NCBI RefSeq assembly: GCF_026151205.1 | Contig: NC_087076.1 | Span: forward strand, 17,449,142-17,513,141 | DNA length: 64,000 nt | Source of the DNA: Bolinopsis microptera | Taxonomy: Eukaryota > Ctenophora > Tentaculata > Lobata > Bolinopsidae | Direction: 5' to 3' | Part shown: positions 52,547-64,000 of the stretch, piece after piece | Position numbering within the stretch: the stretch's first letter is position 1 | Layout of the letters: the number at the start of each line of letters is the position of its first letter | Notes under the pieces: generated by a model | Seen by the model: only the letters and a program-made list of their open reading frames with translations | Database searches by the model: none | What the model was told of the DNA's origin: nothing | Program-made: the position numbers and the translations under genes

Positions 52547-52941
52547 GGGGGAGGGAGGGAGGGAGGGAGGGAGGGAGGGAGGGAGGGAGGGAGGGAGGGA
52601 GGGAGGGAGGGAGGGAGGGAGGGAGGGAGGGAGGGAGGGAGGGAGGGAGGGAGGGAGGGAGGGAGGGAGGGAGGGAGGGAGGGAGGGAGGGAGGGAGGGA
52701 GGGAGGGAGGGAGGGAGGGAGGGAGGGAGGGAGGGAGGGAGGGAGGGAGGGAGGGAGGGAGGGAGGGAGTGATGGAAGGAGGAAGGGAGGAAGGGAGGGA
52801 GGGAGGGAGGGAGGGAGGGAGGGAGGGAGGGAGGGAGGGAGGGAGGGAGGGAGGGAGGGAGGGAGGGAGGGAGGGAGGGAGGGAGGGAGGGAGGGAGGGA
52901 GGGAGGGAGGGAGGGAGGGAGGGAGGGAGGGAGGGAGGGAG
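52547..52941. repeat. (GGGA)n tetranucleotide tract, about 390 bp
   Basis: Nearly uninterrupted GGGA/GAGG repeats, with one degenerate patch at about 52768-52797. All long frames over it are repeat artefacts. The G-rich strand could form quadruplexes. Confidence 0.97.
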
Positions 52942-54337
52942 TGGTGTTGGGTGTAGGTTGGTACCTCTCCACTTGTGGTGCCACAGCAGCCGAGAGATGC
53001 AGGGCATATTTAAATTAACGAGCGATAAGCGGTATTTTGATTGCAGTGATTTGTAGTGAGTGTCGTCTGAGGTTACCTGAGTACGTGTGCTATTGTTTAT
53101 GGTTTGCAGTTTGTTCGGTTACTGTTGTGGTAGTTAAACACTTCTAATTTGTATCATAATCAAACTTGAATTGGAGCAATTCTGCTAGACTGCATATCAA
53201 ACGGTATAATTTATGGAATCTGGTCCATTCGACTGTGGCATATTCAGCAAAATATTATTCAGACGTCACACAGTTTATTCGCAAACTCTATACTACAAAA
53301 ACCCGGGAACAATGAAATCATAATCCAGTTTATGATAAATGGTCCAAGATGAAATACTAATACACGTGCAGCAATAATTATAAACAGGTCATCTAAAAAA
53401 GCAACTATAGTCACTATCTCACTTGAAGCGAGGTCGGGAATAAGGAATGCAAAAAAGTTGAAAATCAATTTACTTCGACAGTAAAATCTACATATTTTAC
53501 GCTATTCTTAAATTAATAGATTCATTTTTCTGAACATACACGAAAATGTAATTCCTCTAAAAATATAACCAATGACCGAAAAAATGTGAGGTGATCGCGT
53601 ACCATCAAGATACGACGGTTTCTACATTATCAACCTGCCCTCTCTTAATACGTTTGGAATTGCATGAATATTATTTATACAACAGTACTTGCTTGACCCC
53701 TCCCCCTTTAACACTAGAACTAAGACTCACGTGACCTCACCCAAACCATGTATCAAACCTCAAAGCGTCGTGGGCTAGATTAAAGTTTGTTCACAAAGCT
53801 CAAAGAGATACAGTACCAGGTGTAGGGTCTACATTTAACTCCCATCTTAATTATATAATTAATTGCAGACATCTATTTCCGTCATAGCCCGACACAGTGT
53901 ATGGCAGCATCATGCCCGCACAGACGTTATAATTTCTCAGAATACAACTTAACCCGCATATATACACGCTATTGAATTGTTTAAACATTATGTATGCAAT
54001 CGAAGTAAAATATTCACCAATTCTAAACAAAACGAAAGTAATTTACTTCTTCAAATCTACAAAACAAGCAGTAAAAAAATGACCAAGTAATACACATAAA
54101 AGTAAGGCTTGTCCGAAAATTCCTAGTAACATACACGTGGATGATAAAGGTGAAGCAAGATATTATACTCGATGAAATGAGAAGTGACTGAACGTCACGT
54201 GATGTCCTATACATTGTACTCATCTGACCTCGGAGATGGGCCCTGATTGGGCGGCCGGTGGTCGTGTAGCTCGATAATGAATGAATATTCGCCGTTTAGG
54301 CAAAACAAATGAAAACACGTTGTGAACCGCCTGTAAA
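52942..54337. other. Non-coding stretch, no feature supported
   Basis: AT-rich sequence with short open frames only. Confidence 0.35.
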
Positions 54338-54357
54338 TGGATTGTCGTGGCAATTAG

Positions 54358-54477
54358 AATGCATGACCGCAGAAATAAAGAGGAACTGAAAAACAAAATT
54401 AGAAAAGTCGAAGAACAGACGAGAGAGCTGAACAAAACGGAACAAACCGATCGGAAAGAGCGGACTGTGGAGTTTTA
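54358..54477 (+). CDS. Possible terminal exon or small coiled-coil ORF
   Basis: The frame ATG...TAG encodes 39 residues dominated by charged heptads (KEELKNKIRKVEEQTRELNK). It is open upstream to about 54330, where an AG (GGCAATTAG) precedes the ATG at 54358. Such a Lys/Glu-rich helix is unlikely in random AT-rich DNA. No upstream exon was found and no family is recognised. Confidence 0.3.
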
Positions 54478-55737
54478 GTGATTACATTTCTAATCTTTCT
54501 CACACCGGTACCATCCCATTCTTCAGCTTTTACCACTCTGTATTACCAGCACCGTTCAAGGAAACTGATATTTAAATTTGGCTTCCGCAAAGGATGAAAT
54601 GGAAACAGGGTATCTCGACACAGAAAATGACGTTATAAGATATAAATCAGTTTAGTGAATGTGCGGTATTATCGTTAGACTTTCAAAATATGTTAACTAA
54701 GTTAAAGGAGGTAAATACCGCGTACGTCATGTTGGGAAATCAGTAATGATACTTTAAGTTTAACAAGATACTCCGGAACTAACATTCTTCAGGGATACCG
54801 TACATAGTTGGGTATCATTGTAAAACTGCACACCGCGCGGCACATCTGAACTCAAACGGCCGCGACCTTCCAATTATGTTTTTACAATTAGCATACTTCT
54901 TAGTTCAATGCTGTTAAACTAAGTTTTAAAATATCACAACTATAACACGAGAGAATCGGATACATAAAACCGGGGGACGGAAGACCAAAAAACAGGAACT
55001 AAAACTCTATAATAAGATAATACGTGCGAGGAGCAAAGGAAAAAGGTCAAATGGCAGCTCCAAATTACAAACAATTGATATGCCAGAGAGAAGAGTAAGA
55101 CAAGGAAAATACAGGTCTCCTGACACAAACACCTCGCCTGCCGCTGACACATTAGCATTACGTACAGAGCTTTACAACCTATGACGAGGTTATACTGGCT
55201 TTATATACAGCCAGTATAAAGACGGCTACCAGGTGGCTCATTAATAGGGTGATAATGAGGCATCTTTAGTTGTTGCTGTAAAGAATTATTTAGTAGCGTC
55301 AATGATTGTTGTTAGCGGGTGACTGCAGGGGTGTGGAGGAGCATATCAGACGTACGTAGCTCGGAGATACAGCGGTAACAACACTCAACTAGGGATGAGA
55401 GTTCAGCGTCACTTTTAACAGGGCGACACTACATATTATTATCACTGCACTGCAGGTAGGGCTCCTTCTACTGAAAGCAAGTCCTTGGGGTGATTTTTAC
55501 AGGTGTTGACAGGCCCATTATCTGGTTATGATACTGCACAGCAAAGACAGGCAAGTCAGCGCGTAATTACATGAAAATTATTAATTATGTCGTTAAATGA
55601 ATACCGACATGTAACTCAAAGTAGCGGGAAATTTCATGGGTTTAATCGAGCCCTTGTGACGTTGGAAAACTTCAAATTATAGCTGGTAACTGCGTACAAA
55701 ATACACCGGAGACTATAGATGTATTGTAGTTATTTGA
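54478..55737. other. Non-coding stretch, no feature supported
   Basis: No exon, RNA gene or strong repeat is seen, apart from a short CCAGTATA palindromic patch near 55195-55220. Confidence 0.35.
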
Positions 55738-56058
55738 CCAAAACCCATAATCATGGGTAGAGTGTACCGCTGCCAGTGTCTCTCTTTTCCAAACAAAAGG
55801 AAATGATATTAATTTGAGGAACCGTCCGCTAATGCAAATTGATACCGAGAATGAAATCGGTCGGTCGCTTTTCCCATTCATTCACGGCTTACGAATTGTA
55901 ATAAAGCTTATTAAATGGGAAAAGCGAGCGACCGATTTCATTCTCGGTATCAATTTGCATTAGCGGACGGTTCCTCAAATTAATATCATTTCCTTTTGTT
56001 TGGAAAAGAGAGACACTGGCAGCGGTACACTCTACCCATGATTATGGGTTTTGGTCAA
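55738..56058. mobile_element. Foldback element with about 145-bp near-identical arms
   Basis: The left arm from ACCAAAACCCATAATCATGG (55738) to TTTTCCCATT (about 55880) is repeated in reverse complement from about 55915 to 56058. About 35 bases lie between, including TTACGAATTGTAATAAAGCT. Part of the arm also occurs at 36440-36560, so this is a family member. Confidence 0.85.
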
Positions 56059-56867
56059 ATATCATCTCTTTTTGATTATAATGTCAGGATAGTTTACACA
56101 ATCGAAACTTCATTAACAAGGAGGTAATTCCGACGATTTCGAAATTCTGCCTTTGAAAACGTTTCCTTGTGTTTAGTTAGGTATATCTGTCGATAACCGA
56201 CTGAATATGGCACTTTTTACTCATTCAAGTTGGCATTAAATTCATATATAATGCCATTTAAATATCGTGGAAAGCAGAATATATTCGAAATCACGAATGA
56301 GCAAAATTCTCACCTTTCGCACGTGCAAACTTTGAGCGGACGTTGCGTGCGCATACAATATTGAATCACCGTAAATTTTTGCATAGTGGTATTTAATATA
56401 TAGTTTGATAAGCATGCAAAGTTTCAGAAGATTTCAAAAAGAACTTGGATCACAACGGGACTCCAAAGTTTATAAAAATCGTGAAAATCAAAATTTTTAG
56501 TGATTTTAGCTATTTTAAATAAATTTGGGCGTGTCCCCACGTGTGCAACTTTTGGATTTTTAACTTTAAAACTAGCCTATAACACAATTTACACCTTTAA
56601 GAAGCAAAATTGAGCTCCACAACCCAAGGGATGACCCAACACCAGAGAATACTAATTCACAACTTTTGTGTTTTTATAAAATTATTCTTCAAAAAAGCAC
56701 TAACTTCAATAGCAAATATCTTTATGAAGGAGTAAGGTAGGAAACTATTCCGGTAGATTTTCGGAATGCTTGAACAATTATCTAAGATGAAAATGTCCTC
56801 AGATTTTGAATAAAATTACTCCTTAATAGCGTAAAATCGATTTGAAAAGTTGTTACTTTGTCAAAAA

Positions 56868-57500
56868 TCAAGTTTTTAAAACACTTAATTTGATGACGTC
56901 ATCAAGTGATGATGATGACGTTAAATTATTTTTCAATACAATGTAACCTAAAGCTTAAACGATTATCTTTAAAACCTGTGGTTCGAGATGACTGTATCGT
57001 TTATACTTTCGAATCTACGGACACTTAAATGTAGGCTACAATTGACTGCAAAAAGCGTCTATATTATATAATATATATATATCTTCACGACAATCTGTTG
57101 TAAAACAGGGGTTCCAGAAAACCCACTTCACGATACTCCTGAAACATGAAATTTTTGTTACAGTCGATTTGGACAAGGTCTAGACGCCCTGCAAAGTTTC
57201 AGATCTCTAACTTAATTTTAACATGGTTTTTAAGGCACCTGAATATGGCGATTTTGGGTTTTTTACCTAATTTCGTATAACATGCTGGCGCGTATTTTGC
57301 GCAAATTTCTTAAAAACCTCCATATAACTATTTCTTATTCCTGTCATCTTTAACATTGAATTAGAATGTTTTGAACTTAAATGTACCTGCTGATCTACTT
57401 TCGATGAGTCTTAATGCCTGGAAATCAATAAAGGGGATATAATAGTATAGGGGGTAAATAGTATTGTGAATATAAGGGCGACGGTAATGCTTGCCAGCAT
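56868..57500. repeat. Dispersed repeat family, copy 2 (continuous)
   Basis: Matches 36590-36755 plus 37470-37990 in the same orientation. Unlike copy 1 it has no 700-base interruption, so it shows the intact order of the family. Confidence 0.8.
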
Positions 57501-58621
57501 TGTGATACAGCATAACAAGTGGCCAGGCCGCATAGCTGCCGCAACAGCTTGTCGTGTACACAAGGATATGAGGCGATCTCAAACCACACCACTACTACAG
57601 TCCCGCCCATACTTAGTACTGTATCTCACGTATTGTTCAGCTATTGTAGTACCACCTACTGGCTTGTTCCTGAGTTGTAGTATGCGAGGAGTTCCATGGG
57701 AAACACGCTGAGTACAACAGACAGCTGTCTAGCAGAACAGTATATAGTGACGTCACTAATTATTACTTGATGATGACGTCACTAAGTGACAGCTGGCCAC
57801 GTGAGTAATTTCTAGAAGTCGGCAATTAGCAGAGATGGACGATAGCTTTTTTTGCATGTAGAAATTGGTCTTATATAGTCATGGATTATTATTGTACGTG
57901 TTAGAGCTAAGTTTAACAGCCTTGCTGGCAATGACTTGTCGAATTTGGAGACATTCAATGAAATATCAGTGAACAAACCACGTGCGTTTGTGGTGAACAA
58001 ATCACCACACTTTAGTTACACAAAGTCCAAAAACCACTCCAGCAAGCTCATTTTAACATACCTTGTATCTATCTAATACTCTAATATCTAATATCTATAT
58101 AAATCAAAATTGAAGTTATAACTGGAATTCTGAGCAGCCGGCTTAAATACTTATCATGCTATATAAAGAGGCAAAATAAGGACGAGAGGAATTAAAGCCA
58201 ACAAAAATACCTTAAAACCGTCTTAAGTGTTTCTGCGTGGTTTTAACTTTTAATATCTTTATCGTCAACATATTATACAATAAGAATTCCAATGGAGGAC
58301 CTCATATCAAATTGCAGCTGGCATGATAATGGAAACTCAATATTGTGACCCCATTATGACGTCACTGTTCTTTAAATGATTGAATTTAGGTAACCCTGGT
58401 AACGGATAATCAGGATTATCTTGTATACGGGCCACTCTACATTCAATGAGATTCCCTTTTTTGTTAAATCGGTTATCGCTGGACGTAAAAATATTTGTAG
58501 AGAAAATTATATGTCCCCATTAATCCTTATATTATATAAGATAAGAAATTAAATCAAAATGACTGCTATTTTTAAGACTTTCTGATAAGACAAAAGGAAC
58601 AATAAACTGTACAGTACTCAC
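57501..58621. other. Non-coding stretch with three CRE palindromes
   Basis: TGACGTCA occurs at 57748, 57774 and 58357. ATATAGTGACGTCAC near 57742 also occurs at 50542. No exon is supported. Confidence 0.4.
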
Positions 58622-58774
58622 GCTGCTGGAACGCCTGCGGAGTATCTCCAAGGAGCCCCGGTGCTGTTGGAGCTGCTCCTGAGAGCCGTAGTCTCGGTAA
58701 AGACACTGCTCATGTTGTCCGGGAGAGGTGCCGGCAGACAGGGGACTAGTCCACGAGGCTGATCTCTTCCACAT
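58622..58774 (-). CDS. Candidate alternative first exon C of the PDE3 gene
   Basis: A minus-strand frame of 51 codons starts MWKRSASWTSPLSAG and ends SLEILRRRSSS before a GTGAGT donor in phase 0. RRRSS is the kinase-site context found in the N-terminal regulatory region of vertebrate PDE3 proteins, which supports linking it to the PDE3 exons at 44816 and below. It is also open upstream and has an acceptor near 58793 (CTACAAG), so it could be an internal exon. A second frame (AKLTIRPP...) is open too but would leave in phase 2, which does not fit. Confidence 0.5.
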
Positions 58775-59896
58775 GGGGGCCGGATGGTTAACTTGGCCTT
58801 GTAGAATGTAGATTGATAATGCCGCTTTGAAAAATTGAGTGTAGAAATGTTGTACTACAGATCACACAGGAGCTGGTATTTCGATATATTATGTAAAATA
58901 GAAGCAATACAAATATAAAAAGCATTTAAATCGAAGAAGTCCCCAGAATGGACCATGAAAGCACTTTAACTAGATATCGAAGTGAATATTTGACAGGAAA
59001 GAAATTGAGAGTTACGTCACGCAGTTCGCCATTATTTATTGGAACATTTTACAATACACCCGCAATGAAAAAAAGTCTGCAATGATTATTATAAATAGTA
59101 TGTTAGTCGAACATTACAACGTTGCTGATTACTTAATTACCTTATAATAACAAGTTTCCTGCATATTAACAGCATTTGACTTAAATCTCAACAAACTAGC
59201 GAGAGGAAAACGCGGACAACCAGAATATATCGGACCCGATTTATCAAACGCGCACGCCCGAGTGTGAAAGTGTAATTGTTTGCTAATTAATCAAAAATAT
59301 TTAATATCAATAGATTTAGAGTGGTGTTAGAAGTGCCGCGTGACGCACGAGCCCCTCTAATCCGCAGGTTTACTGCTCCAATATTAGAGTACCACGTAAT
59401 ATCGGACCATGACCAAATCATCCCACCAAAATCGTGAGATTAAAGAGATTTCGCAAGTCAGAGCTCTGAGCGGGATCAGCCGGGTTGCTAAGAACCGTAC
59501 AGAAGGTTTTGAGACACGAATTATAGACCTGATGACACATGTGTTGGTGTGAAGATCAATGTGCGAGTGAGAGAATAGTGAGATGGTGTCTGAACAGCCT
59601 TTTATCTACAGATATTTATTTGACGGCGCACAATAATCCTCAAACATTATTATTACTCCTTACATTACTCCTCATTACGTTATTGTTATTACTCCTTACC
59701 GATTAATGCATGTCATTAACAAACAGTAACAAGTAACGAGCTAGGGTATACTAATTTCTTAAACCCCAATACTCCAACAGCCCATCTGTAGAGATTTAAT
59801 TCTAAGATAGACTACCCAATACCCATCTGTAAACAGTTCTGTGATTGAACGAGCTGGAACCCTCAGCGTCACACGCTCACTTTAACTGATTTTTAC

Positions 59897-60001
59897 CTGT
59901 TTAGATTCCCGGTCGAGTTCCAGGTTTGGCCTCCTGACTCCCAGTGCTCCACTGTACGTAGACCTCCGGCCAAAATTAGCGAGGTTCTTCACACAGGCCA
60001 T
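59897..60001 (-). CDS. Candidate alternative first exon B of the PDE3 gene
   Basis: ATG (60001-59999) with G at +4 opens a 35-codon minus-strand frame, MACVKNLANFGRRSTYSG... to ...LDRESKQ. It ends at a GTAAAA donor in phase 0. The residues are basic and hydroxyl-rich, as in phosphodiesterase N-termini. The frame is open for several codons upstream, then meets TGA. The link to PDE3 is inferred from strand and phase. Confidence 0.4.
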
Positions 60002-61964
60002 ATCGTTCAAGTTCTCTCTCGGCTGGGTCAACACTCAACGCTATACATAACCATGAAAAAAATCAATAAATACTTTTGAATTCGTGATAATTATTCAAAT
60101 TACGGAACTGAATATACAACAACAAAGTCAGCACAAAACGGCCGGCAAACTACAAGTTATCAATCGTTGAGCTTGCAATCTAGAAGTAAGAGCGGACCTG
60201 GTTATAACGGACCAGAGAAAGCAGCAGCGAGATCTTAAGAGCCATGGTGAGAATACAGACACACTTAATGGACAGTGGACAAGCCAATGTAAGCATTTAA
60301 AGGGCTCTGGTGAGCTAAAAGCATGGCAAGGAAAAAACAAATATCATTCGGTCACAATTACGCACATGTTTCGAGGGCTGTTGTACGTAGACACAATGCG
60401 GCTATATTATGGAGAGCAGAAAGAGCTCATAGTTATTACTAACATATGGGGCAGACACATACGTAGTACAAATGATGCTTACGTATTTTTACGTATTTAA
60501 AAGGAGGTACGTGTACAGGAGCCCATTAGAAATGTGAGTGTCGGCATTTACGTAACAAAAGTTCAAATTTAGATCGTTGCGAAGTAAAATTTCCAAATTT
60601 AGATGTTGCGAAGGAAACTTTCTCTATTTTTCATAAGAATGAATTTCGAGGGAATCAATAACAACAATATTTACAAATTTAGAATTTGAGTCAATTTTTC
60701 ATCTAGAAAGGTCAGAATTATGACATTGACATACTTTAGAACGATCAAACGTAGGCCATACAAATCCTTCCCTTAATAAATTGTCGGATAAAATTGAACG
60801 CCCAGAAATTTGAGACTTTAACCTTCCATTTTCATTGATTTAGGAGCGAATATATAAGAGTTAGAAGTTATGATGCAAATAATTCAGCAAATCAGCATAC
60901 TGAAATGTCGGATTAGTTAAGTAGAGTCAGTGTAGTGGAGCACGTGACCGTGTCACATCGGCATGTTGGAGATGATGTCGTGTAACTTTGACAAAAAGCA
61001 CTGAATTTAGCGTCCTGATCCTCTTTCTGCACGTCAAAATCAGACTGGACCAGTCAGAAAATATTTGATGCCCCCTGATAGTCATATCTTAAATATGGTA
61101 CGACTTAGACTCCAATTTTAAACGCGACTGAAAGAAAAGACTGTATTTATTCAGTGTATATTCCAGTAACCGGCTTACTTCTGTGTTCATATAAGCTTGT
61201 ATATAATATATAGTATATTCACTATATACCTCACATCTAACTATTCTTACTTAGTACTGAAATCTGGACTTGAAGAATCACTTTTTGTGTTCCTGACAAA
61301 TTTCTAAGCCGCTGAGAGGACAACATTCAGTAAATGTCCGGCAAATGGCAAATGATCGGTGGGACAGGTATGGGACAGTCTCCTATCTTCATTTAATGAT
61401 AATCTTACTCCACCAGGTCTGGGTGGGTAACTCTTTATTTTTTAGGCACCAGAATAGAAATAGATAATATGTACTCATTCTTTCAAAAGTGGCTATCCTC
61501 GGCCCTCTCGTGTGAACTGAAGTGTCATTGCAACGACAAAAGACACTCATTGCACATACAAAGCCCACAAACATCTCACTCACCAGCCCTGACAAAGAAG
61601 CATTTTAACCTACAGAGACAAGAAAACGTAACATCCACCAAGAAGAAGGTTGCTAAAGGGCCCCTATTTGGGCATCCTCTGATAGTACACACTCAATGCT
61701 TGGCGGCTGGGGCCTATATAGCTGTCTTGATCTATAATTAATTAATTCATACGATTCAGACCAATCTGATTAGTCTGCCAGTTAATTGTTAGTATAGGTG
61801 AATTAGACAGGGACCGGGAATGTGGCTACCTTGTTGATCGAGTGGGGTACTAAAGAAATCAAGGTACTGACCACTTAGGTAGGCACGAGTGGCAAAAATG
61901 GCGGGCAAATTGGACACAAAATGTTCGACATTTTTACACACGATTTGAAAATTTATTTTTTATA
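60002..61964. other. Non-coding stretch, no gene supported
   Basis: A 90-codon + strand frame at 61469-61741 has no signal, splice support or motif. The sequence is otherwise AT-rich. Confidence 0.35.
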
Positions 61965-62090
61965 CAGGAATGTACCAAAGCAAAGTTAAATTAAGTAGCC
62001 TCCCTCACATTGACACTATCACCAACTGGAATGTCAATTGTCAATGTGAGGGAAGCTACTTATTTTCACTTTGCTTTTTTACATTCCTGC
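61965..62090. mobile_element. Foldback MITE of about 125 bp
   Basis: The arm CAGGAATGTACCAAAGCAAAG...CCCTCACATTGACA (61965-62018) pairs with its complement ending at 62090. The centre is about 20 bases long and itself carries TGTCAATTGTCA. Confidence 0.8.
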
Positions 62091-62342
62091 AGACAAAAAT
62101 TGCTGTTACAGGGCTGTTACCGTAACTGCCGGCTATAATGCATTGTACTTATTTACCGTTACCGCAGCTTAGAAATTGTAAACATAAAAGATTTGATAGC
62201 GGTACATCTGTGAAATTAGCCAAAATTAGTTAACCTGATTACAATTACGCCCGCTCTTCAAAGATGCTGGCGGAAGTTACAGCTATGTTTTGATCTTGAG
62301 TTTTATTTCTAGGGAAAGACTTTTGTGGAATTATTATTTTAG

Positions 62343-62391
62343 TATCCCATGCCTAGAACCTCTATCATAGGTTCTATAATGCATGGGATGT
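62343..62391. repeat. Short hairpin
   Basis: ATCCCATGC and GCATGGGAT flank an inner pair TAGAACCT/AGGTTCTA. It is a clean 49-base hairpin in intergenic DNA. Confidence 0.75.
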
Positions 62392-63518
62392 TATAATATA
62401 AAAATAACTTTAACGAATAACAATAAAAACTTTGTGATGGTAGTTGCTACGTGTCACATGTAAGCAAAGCACTGAAATACAAATTAGCGAACAGGGTAAG
62501 TCAAATAATTATGAACATGTGTAATAATAGCTGTTTTGTTGTAGCCAATATTGATTGTTTAATAGAGCCAGGGGCGGTGTCCAGACCGTGTCAATTAAGT
62601 TACAGTGACTGAGTGACCAATGGAGGACATAATCTGGTCGGTAAACTCTACTTCGCGAATATTGGAGTGATTTTATTGACAATAATTTTGCAGAGCGTGA
62701 CTGAACCGGTTCATACACCGCCGTTAATAAACCTTGTCAAATCTAACTGTAATAATTCATTGATGTTCCAATAGAATCAACCCGCCGCACTGATGATAAG
62801 AAAAGCCAATTCACGTGAGACTGGGAGGGGTAGCTGTAACGGCTGATTTAGCCCCAGGCTTACAACCGGCCTCCAGTTTTCCAAAATTAGCAAACAGGGA
62901 GCACTTCTCTAGAATATTTTATTGATCGTTGGATGAGATAATAATTCAAGATTGATGGTATAATATCACATTGAAAGCGGGGGAGTGGTAATACGGGTGT
63001 TAGGGTGGCAGGATGGAAGAAGTTGCATGAAGTTTCTATGCTGACTAATAAGATTACCGAACAAAGCGTAGCAGTTTCTAGATTTATAATATTCCCAAGT
63101 TATAATATAACACAAGATTGTGGCTTTGTTCAGTTGGAGTTGTGGTTGTACGTCCGGCTGATAACGTGGTTCCTTTCTTGAATTACTGTACCACCTGTTG
63201 CACAGACACCAGGAAAATCACAGAGATCATGAATAAACAGTAAACACGGACGAAAGCCGTGGCTGTGAGAAAGATTACTGTAAAACATATGGCCCATATT
63301 GTTAATTTAATACTAGTTGGAGCATTGCCAGCGAGAAAGACTGGGGACGTTCAATATCGCTATTCCTAAAATTAAAAATATCATCTGGTTTGGAGAACCA
63401 GATGACGTACGCGATACTAAATGTTAGTATAGTAGAAAATACGAAGGTATTTTCCTAATTTCAACCTGGAAATTTGGATGTTAGGAAATTTATCCTGATG
63501 ATAACATGGCTTGCTTAC
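62392..63518. other. Non-coding stretch, no feature supported
   Basis: Only short frames. CATCTGGTTTGGAGAACCAGATG near 63382 is a small perfect hairpin. Confidence 0.4.
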
Positions 63519-63782
63519 CGGGGCTATCTCATAGAGTGTATCAGAGTAAAAGGAGTCTTTACTGGAACTTCTAGATCCGACTCTAAAGGACAGTGAGTCT
63601 TTTCGTAAGGAAGTATAGGATATCTCGCTGGGTGATAAGATGCTCATTTCACTTTTGGTTTGGGGTGACGAGTTCCTCCTTTCAAGTGTTGTTGCGCGGG
63701 ATGTTGGATCACTTTGAGGATCTGTGCTGCTCATTCCAGTGTTGGGGTTAGTGAGTGAAGTTTTATCACCAGTACTTGACAT
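63519..63782 (-). CDS. Candidate first exon A of the PDE3 gene, or 5' exon of another gene
   Basis: A minus-strand frame of 88 codons starts MSSTGDKTSLTNPNTG, is very rich in Ser and Thr and carries basic kinase-like sites (LERRNSSP, LRKDSLSF). It ends TLYEIAP at a GTAAGC donor in phase 0. Composition and donor make a real coding exon likely. Its phase fits the first common PDE3 exon, and it is the most distal member of the series at 48-64 kb. It could equally start a different minus-strand gene. Confidence 0.55.
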
Positions 63783-64000
63783 TTCTCAGCAAGTGAGAGA
63801 CCGGTCTGATCACCAACGCAGCTAAAACTCAAAAGTGAACAGTGTTAAGATAGATATGTGCATTGTGCAAGCCAGCAACAATACCGGACATCTATCAGTT
63901 CGATTGAAAGAAAGTGAGAATCACCTGAATAGCTATTATTGACGGCTCGATGAGATTCGTAATAACTATAATTGCACGAGCTAGCTGACACCCATCTCAT
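63783..64000. other. Upstream flank of the distal first exon
   Basis: Likely 5' UTR or promoter of the minus-strand exon at 63519-63782. No recognisable core promoter motif is seen. Confidence 0.3.

Noticed and set aside
52477..53056. Long frames of GGRE or PPSL repeats
   Set aside because: They are translations of the (GGGA)n tract.
61469..61741. 90-codon + strand frame
   Set aside because: Protein-like in places, but it lacks splice signals, motifs or context.

Overview
The window is nuclear DNA from an invertebrate animal. Its genes are split by short GT-AG introns (mostly 60-400 bases) and match animal-specific families (SEL1L3, PDE3, vasohibin, a rhodopsin-type GPCR). The spaces between genes are AT-rich and full of foldback elements, retroelement scraps, a tRNA-type SINE, a satellite and long simple repeats. 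There are no bacterial operons, CRISPR arrays or rRNA genes. I cannot name the species; the mix would fit a cnidarian or another early-branching or small invertebrate, but that is a guess.

Layout. 0-4.2 kb: two exon-like stretches on the + strand, product unknown. 4.2-15.3 kb: a SEL1L3-like locus on + in which a 3 kb block is tandemly duplicated. The block holds a promoter region, a signal peptide plus LamG/pentraxin-like and coiled-coil exon, and two small exons. Only the downstream copy lies directly before the exons for the Sel1 repeats and C-terminal membrane anchor, and the splice phases allow either copy to join them. 16.4-17.5 kb: the last two exons of an unidentified minus-strand gene, converging on the SEL1L3-like gene. 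17-25.9 kb: a SINE, an inverted 171-bp satellite array, a 2 kb TTAA-flanked element with terminal inverted repeats, and a minus-strand retroelement scrap. 26.7-28.1 kb: a GPCR, nearly intronless, with a frame break in its third intracellular loop. 29.2-30.4 kb: a minus-strand vasohibin (tubulin carboxypeptidase) with its catalytic residues but no recognisable C-terminal segment. 31.2-32.0 kb: a minus-strand leucine-rich-repeat gene with a one-base frame break. 33-39 kb: nested transposon-like repeats. 39.7-44.8 kb: eleven minus-strand exons of a PDE3-type cyclic nucleotide phosphodiesterase. Upstream of it (48-63.8 kb) lie four exon-like stretches on the same strand. Each opens with ATG and ends at a phase-0 donor, as expected of alternative first exons.

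Functional links. PDE3 and the GPCR both belong to cyclic nucleotide signalling, but nothing here shows that they act together. Vasohibin acts on microtubules. The SEL1L3-like product would be a cell-surface or secretory-pathway protein, with a possible short secreted form. Exon coordinates were read by hand from splice consensus, frame continuity and remembered family alignments; no searches were run.
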